This document shows positions 55,901 through 64,000 of a stretch of 64,000 nt of DNA, in pieces. The translations under genes and the position numbers were made by a program. The DNA is taken from positions 85,325,888 to 85,389,887 of the forward strand of contig NC_083571.1 of NCBI RefSeq assembly GCF_027579695.1, in the 5' to 3' direction. Within the stretch, counting starts at the first letter, position 1. Each line of letters starts with the position of its first letter. Source of the stretch: Neoarius graeffei (Eukaryota; Chordata; Actinopteri; Siluriformes; Ariidae). The notes under the pieces are model-generated. The model ran no database searches. It worked only from the letters and a program-made list of their open reading frames with translations, and was not told the origin of the DNA.

Positions 55901-58283
55901 GCAACAGATATTCAAGGTATAAGTAGATGAAATGAACATAAAAGGGGTCTTATTTTCAGCTAAAGTGTACTGCAGATGTAGGGAGTTGAAACATTTTCTG
56001 AATGAGCTAGTTGGCCCCTTTAAATAAACGGGTATCTATTCATACAGTGAGATCGCCAAAGTTTAATAAACTGAAAATGCAATAACTGTAATTTTGAAGT
56101 AGATGATGTATAGGACGTGTCGCTTGTGTCTTGTGACTTATTGTAAAAATGATATAAAGGGTTCAAAATTGCATAGTTACAAATATAATAGTAACTTCAT
56201 ATGATATTAACCACTGGTTATTTCAGAGAGGAAAAAAATGGGGACACTATTGCTTCCATTCGGGACAATACAACACAGAATTCGGGACCACTGGGGGACA
56301 CAAAGAAAAAAAGTTAATTTCGAGCCCTGGAGACGACTCTTTGCTTTTAAAAAAAAAATAGTAGTCTCAGGTACAGTGAGTGCAGTTCGATAAGGAAATG
56401 AGCTGTAGGTTTGACTGAGCATCTTACAGAACCAGCCACAGTTCTTCTGGACACTTTGACCGTCACACTCGCTTCTTCATTCTGCACCAAAACCCAGCAG
56501 CCTTCATTATGTTTCCTTTTTTTAATCTGAAAAGTCGTCTCTTCTGTCATATGCTGCTCAGATACAAACTTTTTTCTGTAACATTTAATTTTATGCTGGA
56601 AAACAAGCATTTGGAACTCCTCTCATTATCTCTAGCCACTTTATCCTGTTCTACAGGGTCGCAGGCAAGCTGGAGCCTATCCCAGCTGACTACGGGCGAA
56701 AGGCGGGGTACACCCTGGACAAGTCGCCAGGTCATCACAGGGCTGACATATAGACACAGACAACCATTCACACTCACATTCACACCTACGGTCAATTTAG
56801 AGTCACCAGTTAACCTAACCTGCATGTCTTTGGACTGTGGGGGAAACCGGAGCACCCGGAGGAAACCCACGCGGACACGGGGAGAACATGCAAACTCGGC
56901 ACAGAAAGGCCCTCGCCGGCCACGGGGCTCGAACCCGGACCTTCTTGCTGTGAGGCGACAGCGCTAACCACTACACCACCGTGCCGCCCGCATTTGGAAC
57001 TCTAAAATGTTTTTGTACTGACCTTGATAATGTAGAAGTCATAAAAAACAAATCTATAACAAAGTTTATATAAAAAAAAAATGAACAGTAAGACTTTTGC
57101 ACAGTACTGTATATGTTCGAACATGTCCATCACATGATTCTATGCTTATTCAGCATTAAACATGGATGCAAACGGCGCGCCTTTTGGCGGATGCCGCCTT
57201 TTTCACGGCTGTCTGGGGGACTTGTGTGAATCGCGCAGATCCGATGAGATGAGCTTTTTTTTTGGGGGGGGGGGGGGGGGAGTGTCTGATTATAATTTCA
57301 TCAAAGTAAGTTCTGTATTAAAATTACTAAATAAGCAAATGCCGTTACAGTCCATGAAACATAGGAAGTATAAGTATGAGAAGAAAACAGTAAATCAGAA
57401 AGCTGTGCATGTAAAGCCAATTACGTAACTTGCGTAACTTGCGTTGGACTGATGGGAAATCCTTGCGCGTGCAGTGAAGTGCAGCCAGCAGCTGATAATG
57501 GCGCGCAGCCAATTGGCTTTACGTGCGCAGCTTTCTGATTTACTGTTTTCTTCTCATACTTATACTTCCTATGTTTCATGGACTGTAACGGCATTTGCTT
57601 ATTTAGTAATTTTAATACAGAATTTACTTTGATGAAATTATAAGACACTCCAACGCCCCCTCCCCCCCAAAAAAACCCCCTCATCGGATCTGCGCGATTC
57701 ACACAAGTCCCCCAGACAGCTGTGAAAAAGGTGGCATCCGCCAAAAGGCGCGCCGTTTGCATCCATGATTAAAACTAGTGTTCTCCTTAACCACGGTGCA
57801 GTTATAACTGTTCAGAAATAGTGTTTTGGATAGTGACATTGGTATTTCTTTTGGGAGATAAAGTTGAGAAGAGTCCACTAGAAGACACCGAAGACCAGGA
57901 CGAAGAAGAGGAGCTGAAGCCCCCCGAACAGGAAGTGACGCTGGACACAAGTACCATCACCGAAGAAGAAAAGCAGGCCATCCCAGAATTCTTTGAGGGT
58001 CGTCTGTCAAAAACGCCAGAGCGATATCTGAAAATCCGCAACTACATACTGGACCAGTGGTGAGTGTGCGATGGATCCTGATGGATTTATGAGGCAAAAA
58101 TCACCAATATGTGCAGCTTCGAGTGCCTGTTTGTGTATGTGGTGTGTATTAGGGAGAAGAGCAAACCCAAGTACTTAAATAAGACGTCAGTGCGTCCAGG
58201 CTTGAAGAACTGCGGGGATGTGAACTGCATTGGCCGAATACACACCTACCTGGAGCTCATAGGGGCGATCAACTTCAACTGTG
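43700..58283 (+). CDS. mysm1: Myb-like, SWIRM and MPN domain protein (histone H2A deubiquitinase), 5' part
   Basis: The exons are 43700-43761, 46141-46213, 46322-46392, 50213-50278, 50438-50510, 50608-50706, 54379-54829, 57858-58059 and 58153-58283, with phases agreeing throughout (409 codons plus one base). MYSM1 removes ubiquitin from histone H2A in the nucleus and activates blood and immune genes. Visible in order: acidic start [40 protein letters not shown]; a SANT/Myb domain (about residues 99-148, [14 protein letters not shown] and [20 protein letters not shown]); the conserved [20 protein letters not shown]; and a SWIRM domain (about 325-409, [51 protein letters not shown]). The MPN+ (JAMM) exons are not in the window, which ends 5.7 kb after exon 9. 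Intron 3 is of U12 AT-AC type. Confidence 0.95.
43953..45540 (-). mobile_element. 5'-truncated LINE, minus strand, split by a Kolobok-like element
   Basis: The 3' end (left) is a (GATA)n run at about 43953-43978 followed by TCTTTATTGATCCC. The minus-strand frame 45524-45280 reads [20 protein letters not shown] and [15 protein letters not shown]. After the insertion it continues as [20 protein letters not shown] and [20 protein letters not shown] (44600-44195), a Jockey/CR1-type reverse transcriptase C-terminus. It lies in mysm1 intron 1. Confidence 0.85.
44605..45273 (-). mobile_element. Kolobok-like TTAA element, copy 2
   Basis: The ends AGTGCATATTCTGGACC and ACCCGTGATATGCACT are mirrored. 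TTAA at 44601-44604 and 45274-45277. Removing the element restores the LINE reading [11 protein letters not shown], which proves the target. The minus strand encodes a THAP start [19 protein letters not shown] then [11 protein letters not shown] before a frameshift. It is a near-complete reversed relative of the left and right parts of copy 1 (37150-40031). Confidence 0.88.
45683..46051 (-). mobile_element. tRNA-derived SINE, minus strand
   Basis: Full length. CTGCCTGAGATT at 45671-45682 and 46052-46063 is its 12-bp duplication. A short body deletion removes the GACTGTG word near 45900. Confidence 0.93.
46141..46213 (+). CDS. mysm1: mysm1 coding exon 2
   Basis: The acceptor GATTTTCCAG ends at 46140 and the donor CTG|GTAAGA is at 46214. 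It encodes [20 protein letters not shown], which aligns with the human QKDHYLDSSWRT stretch. Confidence 0.93.
46322..46392 (+). CDS. mysm1: mysm1 coding exon 3, ends at a U12 donor
   Basis: The acceptor TCTCTCAG ends at 46321. It encodes [20 protein letters not shown] then LEE and the first two bases of Gln. The next bases are ATATCCTT, a U12-type AT-AC donor, in place of GT. Confidence 0.93.
46440..46625 (-). mobile_element. Old SINE relic with (CACT)n
   Basis: The words CTTATCCATCACGAGG, CATCCTGGACAGGTAGTC and CTGCATGTCTTTGGA follow the SINE order on the minus strand. A CACT repeat has expanded inside it (about 46543-46572). Confidence 0.6.
46992..47280. mobile_element. Nested MITE with 20-bp inverted ends
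   Basis: CCTAGGTCACAACTGGACG and CGGCCGGTTGTGACCAAGG are mirrored. The flanks CTTGAAG / CTTAAG suggest a 6-7 bp target. 289 bp, non-coding. Confidence 0.7.
47463..48536. mobile_element. Nested Harbinger-like element with TAA duplication
   Basis: GGGCCCGTTTACACGAGGA at the left mirrors GTCCCCGTGTAAAGTGGGCC at the right, with a second inner copy (CGTTTACACGGGGACG) near 47527. TAA at 47460-47462 and 48537-48539. No transposase. Confidence 0.75.
48726..48812 (+). pseudogene. BED zinc-finger exon remnant in the hAT
   Basis: Twenty-nine codons, [14 protein letters not shown] then DLRKHIE, give the C-x2-C and the first His of a BED finger, ending at a donor-like GAG|GTATAT. The remaining transposase exons are absent. 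Confidence 0.6.
49491..50195. other. mysm1: Remaining U12 intron sequence
   Basis: No repeat with boundaries was recognised between the hAT and the branch motif at 50196. Confidence 0.35.
50213..50278 (+). CDS. mysm1: mysm1 coding exon 4, begins after an AC acceptor
   Basis: Starting after TTTGCTCAC (ending 50212), the exon completes Gln and encodes [20 protein letters not shown], matching the human EYYLSKKSQPEKVW region. The donor AAAAA|GTGAGT is at 50279. Confidence 0.92.
50438..50510 (+). CDS. mysm1: mysm1 coding exon 5 (SANT, first part)
   Basis: The acceptor CCTGCGCAG ends at 50437 and the donor CTG|GTATGG is at 50511. It encodes [20 protein letters not shown] then ERGL. Confidence 0.94.
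50608..50706 (+). CDS. mysm1: mysm1 coding exon 6 (SANT, second part)
   Basis: The acceptor GAACTAG ends at 50607 and the donor AACAAG|GTACGG is at 50707. It encodes [20 protein letters not shown] then [13 protein letters not shown], nearly identical to mammals. Confidence 0.96.
50818..51478. mobile_element. TTAA-target element with AGGAGAACTGAAG ends
   Basis: AGGAGAACTGAAG and CTTCAGTTCTCCT are perfect inverted ends. TTAA at 50814-50817 and 51479-51482. 661 bp, with no recognisable transposase (piggyBac- or Kolobok-like). It lies in mysm1 intron 6. Confidence 0.82.
51537..52751. mobile_element. Harbinger-like element with TAA duplication
   Basis: GACTACGTTCAGACTGCA and TGCGGTCTGAAGGTAGTG are mirrored, and the similarity continues through CTGAAACGACCCATATCCGA on each side. 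TAA at 51534-51536 and 52752-52754. Sub-terminal repeats of the form CATGCGACC occur. No transposase. Confidence 0.78.
52755..54378. other. mysm1: Unannotated mysm1 intron 6 sequence
   Basis: No exon or bounded element was recognised. A (GA)n run lies at 53792-53819. Confidence 0.35.
53792..53819. repeat. (GA)n microsatellite
   Basis: A run of about 13 GA units. Confidence 0.9.
54379..54829 (+). CDS. mysm1: mysm1 coding exon 7 (linker)
   Basis: The acceptor AACCTAAAG ends at 54378 and the donor GACG|GTACCT is at 54830. A proline- and glutamine-rich low-complexity linker surrounds the conserved block [20 protein letters not shown]. Confidence 0.92.
55666..55729. mobile_element. 64-bp hairpin insertion with 15-bp perfect inverted ends
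   Basis: GGTCCGTGTATCATC (55666-55680) and GATGATACACGGACC (55715-55729) are exact inverse copies. The flanks CTGGCA at 55660-55665 and 55730-55735 are a 6-bp duplication. Copy 1 of the host hAT has no insert at this place. Confidence 0.8.
55783..55872. repeat. 24-bp tandem repeat in hAT copy 2
   Basis: GGATAACGGAAAGTTCATAA recurs about four times with a 24-bp period. Confidence 0.9.
56620..56989 (-). mobile_element. tRNA-derived SINE, minus strand
   Basis: Full length. GCATTTGGAACTC at 56607-56619 and 56990-57002 is a perfect 13-bp duplication. Confidence 0.94.
57161..57767. mobile_element. Long foldback element (about 280-bp arms)
   Basis: The left arm (57161 to about 57425) and right arm (about 57505-57767) are near-identical inverted copies, with ends CATGGATGCAAACGG and CCGTTTGCATCCATG. 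ATTAAA at 57155-57160 and 57768-57773 flanks it. A G run and a C run stand at mirrored places. It ends 90 bp before mysm1 exon 8. Arm sequence recurs at 26640-26848. Confidence 0.82.
57858..58059 (+). CDS. mysm1: mysm1 coding exon 8 (SWIRM, first part)
   Basis: The acceptor TTTTGGGAG ends at 57857 (a weak pyrimidine tract) and the donor CAGTG|GTGAGT is at 58060. The exon encodes an acidic run, then [20 protein letters not shown] and the start of SWIRM. Confidence 0.94.
58153..58283 (+). CDS. mysm1: mysm1 coding exon 9 (SWIRM, second part)
   Basis: The acceptor GTGTATTAG ends at 58152 and the donor TGTG|GTAATG is at 58284. It encodes [20 protein letters not shown] and [17 protein letters not shown]. 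The next exon is not in the window. Confidence 0.95.
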
Positions 58284-58735
58284 GTAATGCTCCTAACTCT
58301 GGGCTGTAGTTTATCTATCGTTCTCTTACGCACCGGTATTGGAGTGTGTGTGTGTGGTTATGTTTAAAAGAGAATAAGTTATTTGGCACACAGTCCAAAA
58401 GTCTTTAGTTCCACTTGACCTTATAACTGCGTTCTAAAGAGAGAGGAAAAAAAAAATTCTTGGTGTATAAATACCAGCCATGCAGATGTTCTGTTGCATT
58501 TACTGCAAGTGTGATGGAGGAAAGTTCTGGGTTTATTTGCTTTTTTTTTTTTTTTCCCAAAAAAGTGACATTTTGTCATTCCTTTTGGACAAGTTATTGA
58601 TAAAATACAGTGCAATTGATGAACAATGCTGCAGCTCAATATGGGGCAGGAATGGTGCTAGGATTTTTTTTTTTTTTTTGTTCTGGGTCCAGAGATCCAC
58701 ATGACTGGCCAAATTGGGGTCCCTGGTATTTTTTT

Positions 58736-59013
58736 TTTTTCTTTCTAAGTCCCTTCTCATGCCATGTGGCGCATAGGGTGGCGCCGATCTCCGTTTCCGT
58801 AGCCCTCGGCCTCTCACCTATTACATAGCTAGGGTTACAGTGGGGAGCTAGTCCTCTGGTAACCACAAGAGTTTGACTCCCCACTCGCATCTGCCTTGCC
58901 AGACGGCAGTAGGCACCATTTTTATGATGGTCTTTGGTATGACCCGACCGTGAATAGAACTCGTGATCTCCCAATTGAGAGGCGGACACACTAACCACTA
59001 GGCCAACTCGCGG
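58736..59013 (-). mobile_element. Second tRNA-type SINE family, minus strand
   Basis: Read on the minus strand it begins CGCGAGTTGGCCTAGTGGTT (tRNA-like A-box), has a B-box-like GAGTTCTATTC and continues GGGTCATACCAAAGACC and GTGGGGAGTCAAACTC. It is distinct from the main SINE. T-rich runs flank it. Confidence 0.75.
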
Positions 59014-59047
59014 TGGCATTTTTTTTTTTTTTTTGTGGGTCCCAAAT

Positions 59048-59052
<5 letters not shown>

Positions 59053-59110
<58 letters not shown>
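59053..59110. repeat. (AT)n microsatellite
   Basis: A TA run with one TTTAT break, between two copies of the second SINE family. Confidence 0.9.
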
Positions 59111-59111
<1 letters not shown>

Positions 59112-59146
59112 TTTTTATATAAAAAAACCTCACGATCTCCTGCCTC

Positions 59147-59330
59147 TTGACTGGGAGACGCACTCAGGTCATACCAAAGACCATCATAAAAATGGTACCT
59201 ACGACCTAGGTTACCAGAAGACTAGCCCCCCCGTAACCCTAGCTATGTCATAGGCGAGAGGCCAAGGGCTACAGAAACCGAGATCGGCGCCGCCCTATGT
59301 GCCATATGGTGCAGGAAGGACTTTAGAATT
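59147..59330 (+). mobile_element. Second SINE family, internal fragment, plus strand
   Basis: GTCATACCAAAGACCATCAT and CCCGTAACCCTAGCTATGTC match the copy at 58736-59013 in the opposite direction. The head is missing. Confidence 0.7.
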
Positions 59331-60322
59331 TAGATGTTCAATGTAGCACCGTGGTCCTGGAGAAACGTAGTTTCGTTTTAACTGTGTGTACTGTACCAAC
59401 TGTATATGGTTGAAATGACAAACAAAAAGACCTTGACCTTATTCGGTCTGAGTGAAGCGATTGGACGAACTAACTGCATGTCTACCTGTGCGCTCTCTGC
59501 CCTTGCACTCATTGCACGTGACCAGAGTTTTCCACGAGGCTAGGCAGACGCATCAGACGTATCGCTGAAGCTTGCGAGCTAGTCGACAGCTGTGAGTACT
59601 AACAATAGCCGTGCTAGTTGTTTACATTCATTATGATATATATTAGGTCTTTTCTTACATGTGAATGAGAGATGAGGCAGTTGGATTGGACAACGAAGCG
59701 CGACACTTTTCCCCCACCGCTCTCTTCCATGGACTCCTCCACCAGCAGTAGTCAGGCAGTGCACGTTCATGTGTTTGGACGAGTGGCTTTGGACAAGGTG
59801 CAGGAGGGAGGGGGTGGGATACTTTCAAAATCTAGCTTACTCTTGTTGGTTTCTCCATTGTTTCAATTAGTTATTAAAAAAAATAATTAGTTTATCATTA
59901 CCATGGCAGTTTGCAGGTTAATCTGCATGAAGCATGCGTCGTCTTCCCTCAGTCTGCACCATGACCCTTCTCACAGAGTCAGACGACTCATCTAAACCAG
60001 CACGAGACAATAACACGCTCAAGGACTTGTATGCAACACGTGTAACTTGTGTAATTGTTAAGTTTTCTGTGAAGCGACGTTTATTTAGCATCATGTCAGC
60101 GCTTGATAACAGTCAGATATAAAGCTGGAACTAAGAAAACGTCTTTACGATGAAGGGCTTTGTGCTTTTTTTTATGGTCTTGTTAACTTCAGAAAAGAGA
60201 CAGAGAGGATGGTCAGAGAACGGTTGTTTATTTATAGCGATTGTAACAAGTGATAACTGGAACTAACGTGTTTTTGCGAAAATAAAACGTAATGTCTAAA
60301 AATGTATAATAAAACTGTAATC
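59331..60322. other. Unannotated stretch, probably mysm1 intron 9
   Basis: No mysm1 exon was found. A frame at 59672-59890 contains QAVHVHVFGRVALDKV, loosely like the expected next-exon words, but no acceptor gives the right phase, so it is not called. Confidence 0.35.
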
Positions 60323-60699
60323 GGGCGGCACGGTGGTGTAGTGGTTAGCGCTGTCGCCTCACAGCAAGAAGGTCCTGGGTTCGAGCCCCGTGGCCGGCGA
60401 GGGCCTTTCTGTGTGGAGTTTGCATGTTCTCCCCGTGTCCGCGTGGGTTTTCTCCGGGTGCTCCGGTTTCCCCCACAGTCCAAAGACATGCAGGTTAGGT
60501 TAACTGGTGACTCTAAATTGAGCGTAGGTGTGAGTGTGAGTGTGAATGGTTGTCTGTGTCTATGTGTCAGCCCTGTGATGACCTGGCGACTTGTCCAGGG
60601 TGTACCCCGCCTTTCGCCCGTAGTCAGCTGGGATAGGCTCCAGCTTGCCTGCGACCCTGTAGAACAGGATAAAGCGGCTAGAGATAATGAGATGAGATG
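60323..60699 (+). mobile_element. tRNA-derived SINE, full length
   Basis: AAAACTGTAATC at 60311-60322 and 60700-60711 is a perfect 12-bp duplication. Confidence 0.94.
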
Positions 60700-60994
60700 A
60701 AAACTGTAATCAGGAGCAAATGTCTTGGCTTTATTGTAAGAGGAATTAAAACACTCATTTGTTGCATCACATCACCCAGTCAATGATTATTTAACAATTA
60801 TCCGCTGAGGGTGAAGTGGATGTCGCTGAATAATAACTGAGACGAAGTCGAGGATTCACCGGTATTCACTGAGCCTGAGACGGATAATTGTTTTAGTATA
60901 AACACACAGGTGATTGATTTACAAAAAAAATCGTATTAAAAAAATTTCAATCTTCAAAAGCAGCATGCAAATGTAGAAGAAGAAACCTTTAGAA

Positions 60995-61110
60995 CAGGGG
61001 TGGCCAGCCAGTCGGAGCCCAAGAGCCACAATTCTTACTGTGTTACGGCAAAGAGCCACATTGGCACATGAACATGGGCACACAAATATTACCCTTCCTT
61101 CTGCGCGCGC

Positions 61111-61141
<31 letters not shown>

Positions 61142-62101
61142 GCCACATTGATGTCACACTCCAACTTAACCAATGCCCCACACCAACATGATGATACATT
61201 TACTGCAGTACCAAGACCACAGGCCAGTCATTTTCAACAGTGGCGACTGGTGAAGAAAATTGTAGGTGGGGCACAAAGGCAGACATTGTTTACATGTGGG
61301 GATTCCCCCCATTGGGGGGGTTCCGGGGTCCTCTCCCGAAAAATTTTGGATTTCTTAGATGCAATTTCCTGTATTCTAGTGCGTTTTGGAGTTACCTGTT
61401 TAACATCGAAAATGCAAAAGCCATTTTGATTCAGCTTGAATTCTCAATTGCATGACCTGCACAAGACCTGCATTCAAATAAATAAGTATTCAAATAAATA
61501 CAGTCAGTCGGAAAATGGAAATTACAAAGTGCTAATTTAATTTCCTCAAACAGTATGTGTTACTGTCTCTGTTTTGTAAACTTTTTGAAGAGCTGTACCT
61601 GCTTTTGTGATTGACTTTTTAACGTGATTAACTTGTGTTTACGAAGTTCACTCCCTTTCGGAAAGTCCTGGTCGATTTTAGCATGTAGTGAGCTGAAGTG
61701 ACGCTGAAGATTTGAAGCCTTGAAATGCGACAATGACGACTGACATAGAAGGCAGAATGGCTTGCCATAACGTTCAACGAAAAAATATAAATCCTCCCAC
61801 TCTGTTAAAAACGTCCTGTTTTCATCTTCATATTTTCTTTTTGAAGTGCATTTTTTCCCTGCCATTTTGAGATCTGAAATTTAGCATATCATCTCACGCA
61901 CCTGCGCATTTGTCATGATGTGAAAATACCGTAATGAAACCAAGCGAAGCACCTTTAATAAAATAACCGTAATTAACTGCAGTGAAGCGAAAACGCACAT
62001 AAAACCACAAACGAACACCAACTTGGACGTGAAGGTGAGAGCCGCATGACGCCAGGCAAAGAGCCGCATGCGGCTCGCGAGCCGCGGGTTGGCCACCTAT
62101 G
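60995..62101 (-). mobile_element. hAT-type element with BED-finger ORF (8-bp duplication CTTTAGAA)
   Basis: The ends CAGGGGTGGCCAGCC and GGGTTGGCCACCTATG are inverted, with sub-terminal AAGAGCCACA and AGAGCCGCAT words. CTTTAGAA at 60987-60994 and 62102-62109 is exact. It carries a transposase N-terminus on the minus strand (61865-61560) and a (CA)n run at 61112-61141. Confidence 0.9.
61560..61865 (-). pseudogene. hAT transposase N-terminus with BED finger
   Basis: The frame of 101 codons starts MAGKKCTSKRKYEDENRTFL and contains a BED finger, PFCLLCQSSLSHFKASNLQR followed by HFSSLHAK (C-x2-C and H-x4-H). This arrangement is typical of the transposase group that also gave rise to GTF2IRD2-type and ZBED host genes. 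It stops after FKKFTKQRQ, so the catalytic RNase-H-like core is absent. Confidence 0.8.
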
Positions 62102-62109
62102 CTTTAGAA

Positions 62110-62478
62110 GAAACCTTTGTCACATGCACACTTCAAGCACAGTAAAATTCATCCTCTGCATTTAACCCATCTGAAGCAGTGAACACACGTGTGTGCACAC
62201 ACACTCAGAGCAGTGGGCAGCCACACCAGAGCACCCGGGGAGCAGTCAGGGGTCAGGTACCTTGCTCAAGGGCACCTCAGCCCAAGGCCGCCCCACGCCA
62301 ACCTAACTGCATGCCTTTGGACTGTGGAGGAAACCGGAGCACCTGGAAGAAATCCACACGGACACGGGGAGAACATGCAAACTCCACACAGAAAGGGCCT
62401 CGCCGGCCACTGGGTTCGAACCCGGAGCCTTCTTGCTGTGAGGCGACCGTGCTAACCACTACACCACCGTGCCGCCCC
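62110..62478 (-). mobile_element. tRNA-SINE variant with alternative tail
   Basis: The tRNA head lies at the right end, with the shared body, then the tail CAGATGGGTTAAATGCAGAG and on to CACTGTGC-type text. It has the same structure as 9233-9538 and starts directly at the hAT target site. Confidence 0.8.
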
Positions 62479-62776
62479 GTAACAAAGGCGCGTGCAGACT
62501 TGTCGCTTATCTGTACCGACTTGCATAAAATACTTTTTGAAATAGATAATATAAATCACAATTCCACCTTACCTTTGAATAGTTTTAGACCAAACTTCGT
62601 CGGCTCTTTAGTGCTTTTAGGAGCAGTGTTTTCCTTCAGAATTTCTAATCCTTCCTCGCTTACGGTGACGAAGCAAATGGCCGCCATTTTGCCGAGTCGC
62701 TTGAGGTGATTATCAAGAAATAGTTTGAATTTCTCAACCAATCAACACGTGATTTTTCTATAATCAGCTGTGTATT

Positions 62777-62985
62777 TACAGTGTCTTGCAAAAGTATTCA
62801 TCCCCCTTGGTGTTTGTCCTGTTTTGTCGCATTACAAGCTGGAATTAAAATGGATTTTGGAGGGTTAGCACCATTTGATTTACACAACATGCCTACTACT
62901 TTAAAGGTGCACATTGTTGTTTTATTGTGACACAAACAATAATTAAGATGACAAACAGAAATCTGGAGTGTGCATAAGGCCATTA
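62777..62985 (+). mobile_element. Tc1-like element, 5' end only
   Basis: It begins TACAGTGTCTTGCAAAAGTA and continues TTTGTCCTGTTTTGTCGCAT, then ACAATAATTAAGATG, the known 5' end of a fish Tc1 family. It is cut off at about 62985 before the coding region. Confidence 0.82.
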
Positions 62986-64000
62986 TTAAAAATGTTCTGT
63001 TTCCGAGCCACCGGCCGGGTGAGTGCAGTTTGTGTGGTTGAAATTTTTTTTTTTTTAATGCCGGTTTTTCGACATTTTTTTCGGGTTCGTAAATCTAAAA
63101 TCAAACTTGACATTTACGCATTCCCAGGGCTTTCCACTAAGGCTCATACTAGCCAGCCATGACAAATAAGTAGCCAGTCGGGGGGAGTAAACACAAAATA
63201 AACTCCTGTGCACGCAGTTCCCAGGATTAAATGTATTTTCCACAGACCATTTATTTATTCACTTTACTCAAATACAAAGTAAAATGGCAGTAAATCTTTC
63301 TTTTCTTGCGTATTGCATCATGAGGCGTTCCTGGCTTGTAAATCTCTTATTTTCGGTGCATGACACATTCACGCAGCTGAGCATGCTATGAATTAACAAC
63401 GACAACGGTCTGCAGTGGGGCTACACAATTAAACACTCAGCGAACATTTCTCCATTTGTGTATGAAAATACACTCCAACCACTCAGTTTGGTTTCATTTA
63501 CAACCAACGGTGTCTTTTGATGCCAGCACGTAATTGAACGAGAGAAGACTGGTTTACCGGAGACAAAATAAGCGTTCTCTGCTTCTGTTCCCTCCGACAC
63601 ACTACTGCCTCCGCCGAGTGTGCGCGTACTCTGAACTGAATCAGCTCTGCGCATGCGCCGTGCGGCACAAAAAAAATGGCAGCCACCATGAAGGAAGGCG
63701 ATCCGGAGTTTTCAAACATTTGCTTAAGTGTGAAATTGCAAAATGGTATTCTAGCGAACAACAAAATAGTAAAGATTCAGACAAACAAATCATTCAGTGA
63801 TCATTTTAATAGTGTAATTTCATCCGAACTAGGCCTAACGGTCGATTTAGAACTACAAAAAGTCCGTGTGTCGGACATTTTAAGTACCTTTGTAAAAGTT
63901 TTGCAAATGTTGCAGTCAGCATTTAAAATGCTAACAAAGTTTTTGTACAAGTTTCAGTTGATTAAACTGTCATTTTATTAAATGTGTCTGCTTTTGTAAT
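62986..64000. other. Unannotated right edge
   Basis: No mysm1 exon was found. Small frames at 63534-63800 and 63676-63981 open near a CpG-rich stretch (63590-63680) and could be the start of another transposase-like gene running out of the window, but no domain is recognisable. Confidence 0.3.

Larger units (their letters stand above)
55027..56329 (-). mobile_element. hAT-type element, copy 2 (8-bp duplication GAGACGAC)
   Basis: It starts CAGCGCTCGAAACTAAC and ends TTAATTTCGAGCCCTG. GAGACGAC at 55019-55026 and 56330-56337 is a perfect duplication. It is the reverse of copy 1 at 2329-3749 over its whole length, without the SINE but with an extra 64-bp hairpin at 55666. Confidence 0.9.

Noticed and set aside
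59672-59890. Possible mysm1 exon 10 (QAVHVHVFGRVALDKV resembles expected words)
   Set aside because: No AG acceptor before it gives the phase needed after exon 9, the spacing between QAV and DKV is wrong and the rest does not align.
62986-64000. A new gene starting at the right edge (frames 63534-63800 and 63676-63981)
   Set aside because: No domain or splice structure is recognisable and the window ends; it may be transposon text.

Overview
This is vertebrate nuclear DNA, almost certainly from a ray-finned (teleost) fish. Two split genes with ordinary vertebrate protein families sit in a sea of fish-type repeats: a tRNA-headed SINE whose head carries the A-box/B-box text TAGTGGTTAGC and GGTTCGAGCCC, L2-type LINEs, Tc1-like elements, and hAT, Harbinger, piggyBac-like and Kolobok-like DNA transposons. 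The species cannot be read from the window. The SINE types would fit an ostariophysan such as a catfish, but that is only an impression.

Gene 1 is secernin-2 (scrn2), plus strand, with seven coding exons between 8467 and 30419. The exons join in phase into a 416-residue protein with start and stop both inside the window. Gene 2 is mysm1, plus strand, starting at 43700. Nine coding exons are visible up to 58283 and give the acidic N-terminus, the SANT/Myb domain and the SWIRM domain. The catalytic MPN+ (JAMM) exons lie beyond the right edge. I see no protein-coding host gene other than these two.

Layout: 1-8.4 kb is upstream repeats (a foldback element, a deleted Tc1, a hAT with 8-bp target duplications, decayed LINEs, an L2). 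8.4-30.4 kb is scrn2, with introns 2 and 3 (8.7 and 10.2 kb) swollen by nested transposons. 30.4-43.5 kb is intergenic repeats: a reversed L2, a hAT holding an element with a RecQ-like helicase ORF, a TTAA/THAP element holding a hAT with a long AT-rich tract, a solo LTR and a SINE that stops about 140 bp before the mysm1 start codon. 43.5-58.3 kb is the visible part of mysm1. 58.3-64 kb is presumably the next mysm1 intron, filled with SINEs, a BED-finger hAT and a Tc1 end.

The most notable points are: (a) mysm1 intron 3 has AT-AC ends, a perfect U12 5' splice motif (ATATCCTT at 46393) and a U12 branch motif (TCCTTAAT at 50196), and it is 3.8 kb long because nested transposons entered it; (b) many elements could be bounded exactly by their target duplications, which gives an order of insertion for several two- and three-level nests; (c) a 746-bp element with 9-bp duplications carries the N-terminus of a RecQ-like helicase. 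All family names come from recalled motifs, without database searches.
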